Shown here piece after piece: positions 19,618 to 27,605 of a stretch of 45,059 nucleotides of DNA. The position numbers were made by a program, and so were the translations under genes. The notes under the pieces were generated by a model that saw only the letters and a list, made by a program, of their open reading frames with translations, ran no database searches and was not told the origin of the DNA. Position 1 is the stretch's first letter, and each line of letters starts with the position of its first letter. The stretch covers positions 1 to 45,059 of the forward strand of contig CACGOO010000009.1 of NCBI GenBank assembly GCA_902574685.1, written 5' to 3'. This DNA is from an uncultured Pelagibacteraceae bacterium (GTDB lineage Bacteria; Pseudomonadota; Alphaproteobacteria; Pelagibacterales; Pelagibacteraceae).

Positions 19618-20487
19618 ATGAAAATCACTATTTTAACACCAGTTTATAATGACTGGAAATCAGCTTCAAAATTAATTGAAGAAATAAATACAATTATAAA
19701 AGACTTAGACGCAGAGTTTTCTCTTGTGATTGTCAATGATGCTTCAACTGAGGAAAAACCAACCTCTATTTCCAATACAGAAAACCTATTATCTGTTGAA
19801 ATCTTAAATATTAGAAATAACCAAGGACATGGAAGATGTATTGCAACAGGACTTAAACATATATTTCAAAATAAACAATTCGATTACGTAATTCCAATGG
19901 ATTCAGATGGTGAAGATAGACCCGAAGAAATCAAAAGTTTTCTAGAATACATAAAATATGACGAAGGAAAACCAATTGTAGGAGAAAGAGTAAAAAGATC
20001 TGAAAATTTTATTTTTAAAATTTGTTATCATTTCCATAAAATAATCACTTACGTTTTTACTGGTCACTCAATAAAATTTGGAAATTATACTTGTCTTCCA
20101 AAATCAACTGTTGAGAAATTAATCAACGATAAATCTACTTGGTGCAGCTTTTCAGGAGCGTTAGCAAAATTAGAAAAAGATAGATCTTCATCTCCATCTA
20201 TAAGAGGAAAAAGATATTTTGGTCCTTCTAAAATGAGTTTTAAAAATTTAATTAAGCATTCTCTAGCAATCATCGCTGTTTTTAAATCTACAGTTATTAT
20301 TCGATCAATTTTATTTTATGCTATTTATTTAATATTAATGGCTGATTACATAAGCATTGTTACAGCTATTCCATTAGGTCTAATTATAGCTTTTGGATTA
20401 TCAGTTGTAATGATTGGAAGAAGAGAAAATTTAGAAGAGTTAAATAAATCATTAACAAATATTCAAAATATTGATAAAATTAAATAG
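19618..20487 (+). CDS. GT2 glycosyltransferase with C-terminal membrane helices (GtrB/DPM1-like)
   Basis: A 289-residue family 2 glycosyltransferase. The nucleotide-sugar domain shows ITILTPVYNDW (N-terminus), FSLVIVNDAS and the metal-binding VIPMDSDGEDRPEEI region. Two hydrophobic helices follow at about residues 228-247 and 248-266, with a charged tail. This layout is that of GtrB/DPM1-type enzymes that load a sugar onto polyprenyl phosphate. That would supply the donor for the GT39-type enzyme two genes upstream, a pairing well known from lipid A and O-antigen modification systems. The sugar cannot be predicted. Its stop overlaps the GTG start of the next gene (TAGTG). Confidence 0.85.
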   Translation: MKITILTPVYNDWKSASKLIEEINTIIKDLDAEFSLVIVNDASTEEKPTSISNTENLLSVEILNIRNNQGHGRCIATGLKHIFQNKQFDYVIPMDSDGEDRPEEIKSFLEYIKYDEGKPIVGERVKRSENFIFKICYHFHKIITYVFTGHSIKFGNYTCLPKSTVEKLINDKSTWCSFSGALAKLEKDRSSSPSIRGKRYFGPSKMSFKNLIKHSLAIIAVFKSTVIIRSILFYAIYLILMADYISIVTAIPLGLIIAFGLSVVMIGRRENLEELNKSLTNIQNIDKIK

Positions 20488-21491
20488 TGAAAAAAATTTT
20501 AACATACATATTTGTACTATTATTTACATACCCTTCAATTTTATATGCAGAAAAGTGGCATATAAATATGAAAAAAAAAGAAAAGAAAGATTTTGCTTAT
20601 TATGTTCTTAAAGCACAATCAGATAATAAAATGGTATTCAATACAAGAAATATTGAAAATCCAAATATTTATAAATTTTTTGAAAAGTTTGAAGATCGTT
20701 TAGGTGTTGCTGAAAAAGGAATAGAATTTGATTTAAAGTATTCTTATGAAGGACATGAAAAAGATTGGAAAAGATTTGATATTCTTGGTCATGCTCAAAG
20801 ATTTCAAATAATGGAACCATATAAAGAAACTACTAAAAAAAATAAAACTAAATGGTATAGAGTAGCTTATTTTATACCGGGTGATATTAGAACTGATAAA
20901 CACACTATATCTTTATTTGATTTTAAAAAACTTTATGGAAAAGGAGAGAAGTCTCATGATGGATCTTTTGCTATTGTAAATAATAGATTTACTTGGAACT
21001 TTAACTCACCAAATTATGCTTCCCATACAAATGAGACGGGATCTGAATATTTATATCCTGAACATTATGTTGTGAATTTAGATCCCAACTTTTCTCCTTT
21101 AAAAGGAAAATGGGTTAACGTTTTACTAAATATTAAGTGGGCTGAAAAAGGCTTCATGCACTTATGGATAGATGGCAAATTAAGATCTAGTTATTTTGGA
21201 GATACGCTAGCTGGAGCTTCAAGTGTAAGATTTAAATTTGGACCATACAGGCATCATATGCATCAGGCAACTAATGAAGGTTTGCAGATACCAGACTTAA
21301 AAATTAAATACTCTAACGTTGGAAAAGCTGATAAATGTGATGACTTATGGAGCGGTTGTTCTGAAATTTTAAGTCAATTAAATGATAAATCCCAAGTTAT
21401 AGGTGCCAGAGCTGTTGTTTTATGCTCAACATCTCCACAATCATCTTCTTGTAGAAACCTAGGTTATCCTAAAAATCCTAGACCTTTTTAG
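20487..21491 (+). CDS. Secreted polysaccharide-lyase-like protein
   Basis: A 334-residue exported protein: GTG start at 20487, signal peptide ending near LLFTYPSILYAEKW (cleavage about residue 21). The central region (about 100-275) looks like the jelly-roll 'polysaccharide lyase' family related to heparin lyase I: KWYRVAYFIPGDIR, FTWNFNSP, GKWVNVLLNIKWAEKGFMHLWIDGKL and VRFKFGPYRHHMH, the last two being the family's most conserved strands. A Cys-containing tail follows (CDDLWSGC, VVLCSTSPQSSSC), which may hold two disulfides. Catalytic residues cannot be assigned, so it may bind or trim glycan rather than cleave by elimination. Overlap with the GT2 gene suggests it processes the glycan made by the cassette. 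It abuts convergent umuC with no gap. Confidence 0.65.
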   Translation: MKKILTYIFVLLFTYPSILYAEKWHINMKKKEKKDFAYYVLKAQSDNKMVFNTRNIENPNIYKFFEKFEDRLGVAEKGIEFDLKYSYEGHEKDWKRFDILGHAQRFQIMEPYKETTKKNKTKWYRVAYFIPGDIRTDKHTISLFDFKKLYGKGEKSHDGSFAIVNNRFTWNFNSPNYASHTNETGSEYLYPEHYVVNLDPNFSPLKGKWVNVLLNIKWAEKGFMHLWIDGKLRSSYFGDTLAGASSVRFKFGPYRHHMHQATNEGLQIPDLKIKYSNVGKADKCDDLWSGCSEILSQLNDKSQVIGARAVVLCSTSPQSSSCRNLGYPKNPRPF

Positions 21492-22769
21492 TTAAGCTCT
21501 AATCGTTGGTAAACAATAAAAATCAGCTGTATCTATCTTTGAGTTGTAATCCCTTTTCATGCTCCATGATTTTCTAACACCAGCACTTGCAAGACTTAAT
21601 GTCGACCTTCCATATCTATAATTTGTATTATCAATTGATCTCATCAATCTATTAATTCTCTCGTCTTTTGCTGATGAAAATAGGTTTTCATTATTTTCAG
21701 CATCTGTTAATCCAGTTAGCATCACTCCTGCTTTTTGATAACGATGTCCCTTCCTAAAGATTACTTTTAAGACAGATAAAGCATTTTTTACGATCTCTAT
21801 ACTATTGTTAGTTGCTATAGGGAAATCAACAGTTCTCGAGTTTGAATAAAAACCAAATTGTTTTTGAAAAGGACTGGTTCTAACAAATACCATAACTGCT
21901 TTTGCAACGAGGTTTTCAGATCTTATCTTTTCTGATGCATTTAAACAATAACTAGCAACAGCTTCTTCAAGTTCTTGAAATTTTTCTATTCTTTTTCCAA
22001 ATGATCTTGATACTACACAGCTTTTTCTTTTTGATGCAGTTTTTTCTAAATCAATACAAGGTACACCTCTAAGTTCCATTGCAGTTCTTGAACTTAGAAC
22101 ATTTGAGGATTTCTTAATCCAAGTGTTTGATTTATTTTTTAATTGTTTAGCATTATAAATTCCATTTTTTTGATAAAACTTTGTCATTTGTCTTCCGACA
22201 CCCCAAACATCATTGATATTAATTTTTTCAAGAATAGGATCAAGATTTTCTATTCCAATTAGACTTGTAACACCTGATTGTTTTTTCTTAGCTATATGAT
22301 TTGCAACTTTACTTAAAGTTTTAGTTTTAGCTATTCCTATACTTGTTGGAATACCAGTCCACTTTAAAACTGTTTCTCTAATTTCTCTTCCAACTTGCTC
22401 TACTTCATTGTCAGAAAAATTTGATAAATCCATAAATGCTTCATCAATTGAATAAACTTCAATATCAGAGTTAAATCTTTTTAAAGTTCTCATTACTCTT
22501 CTAGATAAATCTCCATACAAAGAATAATTTGATGAGAATACTTGTACATCATTTTTGATAATAATATCCTTTGCTTTAAAGTAAGGTTCACCCATTTTAA
22601 TTCCTAAAGCTTTTGCTTCAGTGGATCTTGAAACTATACAGCCATCATTATTAGATAAAACTACAACAGGTTTTTTCCTTATTTTTGGATTAAATAGTCT
22701 TTCACAAGAAACATAGAAAGAATTACAGTCAACCAGTGCTAATTTTTTAGTGTACTGAATGTATGACAT
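21492..22769 (-). CDS. umuC: DNA polymerase V catalytic subunit UmuC
   Basis: Y-family polymerase for translesion synthesis. At 425 residues it matches E. coli UmuC (422). Visible motifs: ALVDCNSFYVSCERLF (first catalytic Asp), VVVLSNNDGCIVSRS, SSNYSLYGDLSRRV, the Y-family SIDEAFMDLS with the second catalytic Asp-Glu, IPTSIGIAKTKTLSKVANHIAKK (HhH region), DVWGVGRQM and a C-terminal little-finger domain. It is translationally coupled to umuD (23-base overlap) and convergent with the lyase-like gene with no gap. The complete set of catalytic residues suggests an active polymerase. Confidence 0.95.
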   Translation of the reverse strand: MSYIQYTKKLALVDCNSFYVSCERLFNPKIRKKPVVVLSNNDGCIVSRSTEAKALGIKMGEPYFKAKDIIIKNDVQVFSSNYSLYGDLSRRVMRTLKRFNSDIEVYSIDEAFMDLSNFSDNEVEQVGREIRETVLKWTGIPTSIGIAKTKTLSKVANHIAKKKQSGVTSLIGIENLDPILEKININDVWGVGRQMTKFYQKNGIYNAKQLKNKSNTWIKKSSNVLSSRTAMELRGVPCIDLEKTASKRKSCVVSRSFGKRIEKFQELEEAVASYCLNASEKIRSENLVAKAVMVFVRTSPFQKQFGFYSNSRTVDFPIATNNSIEIVKNALSVLKVIFRKGHRYQKAGVMLTGLTDAENNENLFSSAKDERINRLMRSIDNTNYRYGRSTLSLASAGVRKSWSMKRDYNSKIDTADFYCLPTIRA

Positions 22770-23142
22770 AGGTGACTACTCCCCAAATAAAAATATCTTG
22801 TTCTTCATTAATTAAAATTCGATCAGAAAATTCTTTAGAACCTGATGTTAAAAATTGTTTATCTTTTTCTTTAACTAAAGTTTTAACAACGAGCTCATCA
22901 TGAACATTTGCTATGACAGTTGAAAAATTTTTTGGAGTTAAGCTTTTGTCTACAACTAATAAATCACCATCATTTATTCCAACATCCACCATTGATTTTC
23001 CTTGAACTCTTATTATGAAAGTTGCTGGAACATTTTTGATTAGATGTACGTTTAAATCTATATCTTCTTCTATGTAGTCAGTTGCAGGGGAAGGAAAACC
23101 AGCTCCTGCTTTGTGTAAATAATAAGGTATTGTTAGCTTCAT
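22747..23142 (-). CDS. umuD: UmuD, self-cleaving SOS mutagenesis protein
   Basis: LexA-type S24 peptidase that, after RecA-stimulated self-cleavage, activates UmuC. I start it at the ATG at 23142, giving 131 residues; an in-frame start 51 bases upstream would lie upstream of the SOS box and add an unrelated N-terminus. The catalytic Ser50 (GKSMVD) and Lys87 (LVVKTLV) are 37 residues apart, the same spacing as Ser60 and Lys97 in E. coli UmuD. A likely cleavage site is Ala14-Gly15, just before FPSPATDY, which matches the E. coli Cys24-Gly25 FPSPAADY context. The N-terminal arm is about 10 residues shorter than in E. coli. A GTTC-N7-GTTC operator lies directly upstream. Confidence 0.95.
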   Translation of the reverse strand: MKLTIPYYLHKAGAGFPSPATDYIEEDIDLNVHLIKNVPATFIIRVQGKSMVDVGINDGDLLVVDKSLTPKNFSTVIANVHDELVVKTLVKEKDKQFLTSGSKEFSDRILINEEQDIFIWGVVTYVIHSVH

Positions 23143-23146
23143 AAAT

Positions 23147-23161
23147 GTTCTTGTTTTGTTC
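23147..23161 (-). promoter_or_regulatory. SOS (LexA-type) operator of umuDC
   Basis: GTTC-TTGTTTT-GTTC on the plus strand (GAAC-N7-GAAC reading toward umuD) is a perfect match to the alphaproteobacterial LexA operator GTTC-N7-GTTC. It ends 4 bases before the umuD ATG and lies just downstream of the promoter at 23165-23193, where a bound repressor would block transcription start. Confidence 0.8.
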
Positions 23162-23164
23162 TTA

Positions 23165-23193
23165 TTAGTACATGAGTTATACAATAGTGTCAA
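23165..23193 (-). promoter_or_regulatory. Promoter of umuDC
   Basis: A perfect TTGACA (23193-23188 on the minus strand) is followed after 17 bases by TACTAA (23170-23165), a weak -10. The predicted start of transcription falls within the SOS operator. The -35 is convincing; the -10 could be shifted by a base or two. Confidence 0.5.
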
Positions 23194-23217
23194 TTAGGTT
23201 GTATTTTGAGTCTGTAA

Positions 23218-23239
23218 GTGAATCAAAAGTGAATCAAAA
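23218..23239. repeat. Two tandem copies of an 11-bp unit
   Basis: GTGAATCAAAA occurs twice head to tail, in the 189-base region between the divergent umuD and cupin genes, about 25 bases upstream of the umuD -35. Function unknown; a binding site for a dimeric regulator is possible, chance duplication is too. Confidence 0.6.
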
Positions 23240-23297
23240 CGAGAACATCCAAAACCATATTTTGTGCTATTGTGGATAACTTAAACCATTAGTAGTC

Positions 23298-23326
23298 TAT
23301 AATCCTAATTTAATTATAAAAGGAGA
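23298..23326 (+). promoter_or_regulatory. -10 element and ribosome-binding site of the cupin gene
   Basis: A perfect TATAAT (23298-23303) without a good -35 at normal spacing, followed by AGGAGAG (23321-23327) and the ATG at 23332. The strong ribosome-binding site fixes the start codon. Confidence 0.5.
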
Positions 23327-23331
23327 GAAAC

Positions 23332-23682
23332 ATGAGTTCAATTGAAGTTAAAAGTTTTGATAATCCAGATGAAAGCAATACCAGTTTCAACAATGCCAAA
23401 ATGGATATCGTAAAAGTGGGAGATCAAAGAGTAATGAGATTAGTTTTGCAGCCAGGATGGAAATGGTCACAAGATATTAAACCAACTGTAGGAACTGATA
23501 GCTGTAAAGCAAAACATCTTGGAGTAATAGTTTCAGGAGCAGTTTGTGCCAAACATGATGATGGAACAGAATTAACATATAAAGCAGGTGATGCATATTC
23601 AATTGACCCAGGTCATGACGGCTGGGTAGTTGGTGATAAGCCAGCAGTTGTTTATGAGTTTCATGGAAAATGGGGAGAATAA
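23332..23682 (+). CDS. Small cupin-domain protein
   Basis: A 116-residue single-domain cupin. The two cupin motifs are loosely recognisable: LQPGWKWSQDIKP...CKAKHLGVIVSGAVCAKHDDG (motif 1, with GWKW...H and the late G) and YKAGDAYSIDPGHDGWVVGDKPAVVYEF (motif 2, with the P-G-H-D-x-W turn). The His in each half may bind a metal. Many such proteins are of unknown function; some are dioxygenases or sugar or amino-acid modifying enzymes. It starts a plus-strand run of four closely spaced genes (GFA protein 3 bases later, then the glycerate kinase-like gene and TolC). Its clear promoter and ribosome-binding site suggest good expression. No specific substrate can be proposed. Confidence 0.8.
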   Translation: MSSIEVKSFDNPDESNTSFNNAKMDIVKVGDQRVMRLVLQPGWKWSQDIKPTVGTDSCKAKHLGVIVSGAVCAKHDDGTELTYKAGDAYSIDPGHDGWVVGDKPAVVYEFHGKWGE

Positions 23683-23685
23683 TTA

Positions 23686-24051
23686 ATGCCGAAACTAACA
23701 TGTCATTGTGGATGTGTAGAAGCAGAAATTAATGTTCCAATTAATGAATTACCAAAAATTGTAAGATGTAACTGCTCTATATGTAAAAGAAAAAATGCAA
23801 CAATGGGAATGGTTAAAAATGAAGATTTTAAAGTTACTAAGGGAGAAGATAAATTAAAACTTTATCAGTACCATACGAAAGTTGCTAATCATTACTTTTG
23901 TATTGAATGCGGAATTTACACACATCATAACCCAAGAAGTGCACCCGCCATGACTGGATTCAATTTAGGTTGTGTAGATGAAGTTAAAGTCGATGATTTA
24001 AAAGACGTTGTTTTCTTTGATGGTTTAAACCATCCACTTGACCAAAAATAA
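23686..24051 (+). CDS. GFA-family (Mss4-like fold) zinc protein
   Basis: A 121-residue protein with the zinc-binding pattern of the GFA family (glutathione-dependent formaldehyde-activating enzyme and relatives): CHCGC at residues 6-10, CNCSIC at 28-33 and the C-terminal CIEC at 72-75, plus the conserved YFCIECGIYTHHNPRSAP stretch. One family member was reported to speed formation of S-hydroxymethylglutathione from formaldehyde, but most are uncharacterised, so formaldehyde chemistry is only a possibility. It lies 3 bases after the cupin gene and 6 bases before the glycerate-kinase-like gene, so all are probably in one transcript. Confidence 0.87.
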   Translation: MPKLTCHCGCVEAEINVPINELPKIVRCNCSICKRKNATMGMVKNEDFKVTKGEDKLKLYQYHTKVANHYFCIECGIYTHHNPRSAPAMTGFNLGCVDEVKVDDLKDVVFFDGLNHPLDQK

Positions 24052-24057
24052 AATTAA

Positions 24058-24984
24058 ATGAATTTAGTTGAGGATTGTTTAAATAAAGTAAAAAAAGATT
24101 GCTACAAGTTTATAAAAACACAAGAAACATCTTCTGATAAATTTAAAAACAAAGACAAGATGCTCAAAGATTATCTTGTCCCTATGAGTTTCTGGATTGC
24201 GAAAAAAACAAATATAAAAAAACCTTATATTGTAGGTTTAACAGGAGGACAAGGAACTGGAAAAACCACTATAAGCTCAATCTTAATGATAATTTTAAAG
24301 AAATATTTTAAGTTAAAAGTTTTCAAAATATCAATTGATGATATTTACAAAACAAAGAATGATAGAATAAAGTTATCAAAGAAAGTTCATCCATTATTAT
24401 TGACAAGAGGTGTACCCGGGACCCATGACATAAGTTATATGTCTAGCTTTATTAAAAAAGCAAACTCTAGAAAATTTAAACCAATTATATTACCCAAGTT
24501 CGATAAGGCAATTGATGACAGATTTACAAAAAAAAATTGGTACAAAGTAAATAGCAGACCAGATGTAATTATTTTTGAAGGTTGGTGTGTTGGGGCAAGA
24601 CCTGAAAGTTCAAAAACATTGAAAAAAAGTGTAAATTCGATGGAAAAACATGACGATAACAAATTAATTTGGAGGAAATACGTTAATAATCAACTAAAAA
24701 AAGGATATAAGAAACTTTATAGTAAGCTCGATTGTTTATTATTTTTAAGGGCAGAAAATTTTAGTTTATTACAAAAGTGGAGAGTTATTCAGGAAAAAAA
24801 ACTTAAATTAAAAAATAAGAATAAAAAAACAAAACAAAAAATTATGACAAAAAAAGAAGTTTTAAAATTTATGCAAACTTACCAGAGAATTACTCAGAAT
24901 ATGTTTAAATATGCGCCAAAATACGCATCTATAGTTATTAAATTAAATTCTAATCATCAAATTAATTCTGTAAAGTACAACTAA
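24058..24984 (+). CDS. P-loop kinase, probably D-glycerate 3-kinase
   Basis: A 308-residue cytosolic kinase. The Walker A motif GLTGGQGTGKTT is at residues 60-71, followed by ISIDDIYKT, HPLLLTRGVPGTHD, LPKFDKAIDDR and VIIFEGWCVGARP, which together follow the plant/fungal GLYK (D-glycerate 3-kinase) and phosphoribulokinase-like family. In GLYK these stretches bind ATP and the acceptor substrate. D-glycerate 3-kinase would return photorespiration-type glycolate/glycine carbon to 3-phosphoglycerate, which fits a marine heterotroph using glycolate, but no glycolate gene is in the window to support this. Pantothenate or uridine kinase are less likely because of the GVPGTHD and FEGWCVG stretches. 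Its stop overlaps the tolC-like start (TAATG). Confidence 0.8.
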   Translation: MNLVEDCLNKVKKDCYKFIKTQETSSDKFKNKDKMLKDYLVPMSFWIAKKTNIKKPYIVGLTGGQGTGKTTISSILMIILKKYFKLKVFKISIDDIYKTKNDRIKLSKKVHPLLLTRGVPGTHDISYMSSFIKKANSRKFKPIILPKFDKAIDDRFTKKNWYKVNSRPDVIIFEGWCVGARPESSKTLKKSVNSMEKHDDNKLIWRKYVNNQLKKGYKKLYSKLDCLLFLRAENFSLLQKWRVIQEKKLKLKNKNKKTKQKIMTKKEVLKFMQTYQRITQNMFKYAPKYASIVIKLNSNHQINSVKYN

Positions 24985-26276
24985 TGAAAAAAATAATAAT
25001 AATAATTTTTAGTTTTTTTTGGTTAACAGCTCAATCGCTTGCTGTCACATTATATGAAGCATTAAACGAAACTTATAACAATAATAAACAATTAAATGCT
25101 GAGAGAGAAAATATAAAAGCATCAGAAGAAGATCTAAATATTTCCAAAGCCGATTATATGCCTTCTTTGAGTTTAAGTGGGTCCAAGAGCCTTGAAGAAA
25201 CAAATAAACTTACAAATCAGAGCGGTGGTGATGCAACAATCAGTGATGTAGACCCATTCACAACATCCATAAAATTAGAGCAAACCTTATTGGATTTTGG
25301 AAGAGACCTTAATTATGAAAAAAATTTAATAGGTTTAGAACTTGCAAAAGCAAAATTATTTAAAAAAGAACAAGATGTTCTTTACAGTGCTATAGAAGCT
25401 TTTACATCTGTAATTTTATCAAGAGAAAAAGTTACAATTAATAGGCAAAATTTAAATTTACTTATTAAACAACTTGAAAATGATAAAGTTAGATTAGATA
25501 GAGGACAAATAAAAACTGCAGATTTATCACAAACCGAGTCTTCTCTTGCAGGAGCAAGTGCTCAGTTAACTCAAGCAAGAAGCGAATTAATGATTAATAA
25601 ATTAAATTATGAAAATATCATTGGTAAACTTTTAAATACCAATGAATTAAAAAAGACAAATAGAGCAATTGTAAGTATTCCAAGTGAACTTAGTTCAGCA
25701 ATCAATTTAGCAAGAGAAAATAATCCAGATATAATGATCGCTAAAATAGAATTAAATCAGTCCGAAATGGATATTGCTATTGCTGAAAGTGACTTGAAAC
25801 CTAGCGCATCTTTATCTCTAGAAAGATCTTATGCTGACGATTTTACTTCTACTATAGATGAAAGAGAAAAGGATACTCTTAAAGCAACAATAAGCTGGCC
25901 ATTTTATTCAGGTGGAAGTAAACGTGCAAAAATAAACAAGAATACAAATCTAAAAACTAGAAAAATTTTATTATTTGAGGATGCAGTAAAAACAACTGAA
26001 AAAAATGTTGGAAGTGCTTGGTCAAATCTTGAAGCATCTAAAAGTTTTTTAAATTCTGTAAGATCTCAAGTTAGAGCAGCAAAAATTGCTAACGAAGGAA
26101 TAGCTGCAGAGTATGAAAGAGGTTCAAGAACAACTCTAGATGTTATTCAATCAAACTCTTTGTTATTGGCTGCAAAAATTTCCTTAGCAGAATCTGAGAG
26201 AAATAATCTTATCGCCCAATATAATGTTCTAAAAGCTATTGGTTTGTTGAATAGCGAATACCTAAAACTTAAGTAA
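24984..26276 (+). CDS. tolC: TolC-family outer membrane efflux protein
   Basis: Outer-membrane channel component of type I secretion or tripartite efflux. The 430-residue product has a signal peptide (MKKIIIIIFSFFWLTAQSLA) and the duplicated coiled-coil architecture of TolC: NLNETYNNNKQLNAERENIKASEE-like helices in each half, the conserved SLSLSGSKS and ASLSLERSYADDF beta strands, and the late NEGIAAEYERGSRTTLDVIQSN stretch typical of the family. It follows the kinase gene with a stop-start overlap. No inner-membrane ABC or membrane-fusion partner lies in the window, so it probably serves several systems encoded elsewhere. Confidence 0.9.
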   Translation: MKKIIIIIFSFFWLTAQSLAVTLYEALNETYNNNKQLNAERENIKASEEDLNISKADYMPSLSLSGSKSLEETNKLTNQSGGDATISDVDPFTTSIKLEQTLLDFGRDLNYEKNLIGLELAKAKLFKKEQDVLYSAIEAFTSVILSREKVTINRQNLNLLIKQLENDKVRLDRGQIKTADLSQTESSLAGASAQLTQARSELMINKLNYENIIGKLLNTNELKKTNRAIVSIPSELSSAINLARENNPDIMIAKIELNQSEMDIAIAESDLKPSASLSLERSYADDFTSTIDEREKDTLKATISWPFYSGGSKRAKINKNTNLKTRKILLFEDAVKTTEKNVGSAWSNLEASKSFLNSVRSQVRAAKIANEGIAAEYERGSRTTLDVIQSNSLLLAAKISLAESERNNLIAQYNVLKAIGLLNSEYLKLK

Positions 26277-26308
26277 TTTAACGATTTTAAGCTATTTTGA
26301 GAAATATA

Positions 26309-26336
26309 TTGCCAATGAGAACAAAATGTGTACATT
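26309..26336 (+). promoter_or_regulatory. recA: Promoter of recA
   Basis: TTGCCA (26309-26314) and TACATT (26331-26336), 16 bases apart, match sigma-70 at 5/6 and 4/6. An SOS-like box occupies the spacer. An AGAGG ribosome-binding site lies just before the ATG at 26384. Confidence 0.5.
26319..26333 (+). promoter_or_regulatory. SOS-like operator of recA
   Basis: GAAC-AAAATGT-GTAC has the spacing of the alphaproteobacterial LexA operator (GAAC-N7-GAAC) with one mismatch in the second half. It shares GAACAAAA with the umuDC operator read in the same direction and fills the spacer of the recA promoter, a typical repressor position. Confidence 0.6.
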
Positions 26337-26383
26337 TAAATCCATGATTCGAGTGTTAAAAAAAGCAAAAAAAGAGGCAAAAA

Positions 26384-27508
26384 ATGACTAAAAATAACCT
26401 AAAAGTGGTGAAAACCGCAAAAGATAAAGAATTGGAAAACAAAGAGAAAAATAAAGCATTAGACGCAGCAATCAGTCAAATTACAGATAGCTTTGGAAAA
26501 GGCTCAGTAATGAAGCTCGGTGAGCAAAAAGCTATGGACGTTGAGTCTATCTCAACAGGATCTTTAAGCTTAGATCTTGCTTTAGGAATTGGTGGATTGC
26601 CAAAAGGAAGAATTATTGAAATTTATGGACCAGAGTCTTCAGGAAAAACTACATTAGCATTACAAGTAGTTGCAGAAGCACAGAAGGCAGGTGGAATTTG
26701 TGGTTTCGTTGATGCAGAACATGCTTTAGACCCAGTGTATGCGAAGAAATTAGGTGTAAATACTGAAGAGTTGCTAATTTCTCAACCAGACACAGGTGAA
26801 CAAGCTTTAGAAATTACTGATACATTAATTAAATCTGGCTCAATGTCAGTTCTTGTTGTGGACTCTGTTGCAGCATTAACACCAAGAGCCGAAATAGAAG
26901 GTGATATGGGTGATACTCATGTTGGTTTACAAGCTAGATTGATGTCTCAAGCATTGAGAAAATTGACAGGCTCAATTTCACGAACTAATACAATGGTTAT
27001 TTTTATTAACCAAATTAGAATGAAAATTGGTGTTATGTTTGGAAGTCCAGAAACAACATCGGGCGGAAACTCTTTGAAATTTTATTCATCAGTTAGAATG
27101 GACATTAGAAGAATTGGAGCTATCAAAGATAAAGATAATATCGTTGGTAACACAACAAGAGTTAAAGTTGTGAAAAATAAAGTTGCTCCGCCATTTAAAG
27201 TTGTTGAGTTTGACTTAATGTATGGAAAAGGAATTAGTAAAGTAGGGGAACTAATAGACCTAGGTGCCAAAGCAGATATCGTAGAGAAATCTGGAGCTTG
27301 GTATGCTTACAAAGGTGAAAAAATTGGTCAAGGTAGGGAAAATGCGAAACTTTACCTTGAACAAAATCCTAAAGCCGCTGCTGAAATTGAAATGGCAATC
27401 AGAGAAAAGGCTGGTGTGATCTCAAAGAAAATTGAAGGAAATCCACTAAGCGAAGAAAAGGTAGAGGCTCAAAAAATAGAAGAAGAAGTTCCTACTAAAA
27501 AAAATTAG
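26384..27508 (+). CDS. recA: Recombinase RecA
   Basis: Strand-exchange protein and co-protease for LexA and UmuD cleavage. The 374-residue product has Walker [10 protein letters not shown] (residues 82-90), [10 protein letters not shown], Walker [12 protein letters not shown], the DNA-binding L1 ([22 protein letters not shown]) and L2 ([22 protein letters not shown]) loops, and an acidic C-terminal tail. The N-terminus is about 20 residues longer than in E. coli and rich in Lys and Asn. It is a single-gene unit with its own SOS-like promoter and a strong terminator. Confidence 0.98.
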   Translation: MTKNNLKVVKTAKDKELENKEKNKALDAAISQITDSFGKGSVMKLGEQKAMDVESISTGSLSLDLALGIGGLPKGRIIEIYGPESSGKTTLALQVVAEAQKAGGICGFVDAEHALDPVYAKKLGVNTEELLISQPDTGEQALEITDTLIKSGSMSVLVVDSVAALTPRAEIEGDMGDTHVGLQARLMSQALRKLTGSISRTNTMVIFINQIRMKIGVMFGSPETTSGGNSLKFYSSVRMDIRRIGAIKDKDNIVGNTTRVKVVKNKVAPPFKVVEFDLMYGKGISKVGELIDLGAKADIVEKSGAWYAYKGEKIGQGRENAKLYLEQNPKAAAEIEMAIREKAGVISKKIEGNPLSEEKVEAQKIEEEVPTKKN

Positions 27509-27527
27509 CAGATAACTTTTAGTTATT

Positions 27528-27556
27528 AAAAAGGCGCTCGAATGGGCGCCTTTTTT
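27528..27556 (+). terminator. Intrinsic terminator after recA
   Basis: GGCGC (27533-27537) pairs with GCGCC (27546-27550); the stem is extended by A-run/T-run pairing, and the T-run follows directly. It lies about 20 bases past the recA stop codon. Confidence 0.92.
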
Positions 27557-27605
27557 CCCTTCAGAGGTGTAGACATCAATAGAAAAAGCTGTATTTTAAC
27601 AAAAT

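Noticed and set aside
23271-23279. Perfect DnaA box (TTATCCACA on the minus strand) between umuD and the cupin gene.
   Set aside because: Single copy; one such 9-mer is expected by chance in about 45 kb of this base composition, and no cluster, dnaA/dnaN gene or AT-rich unwinding region points to an origin.
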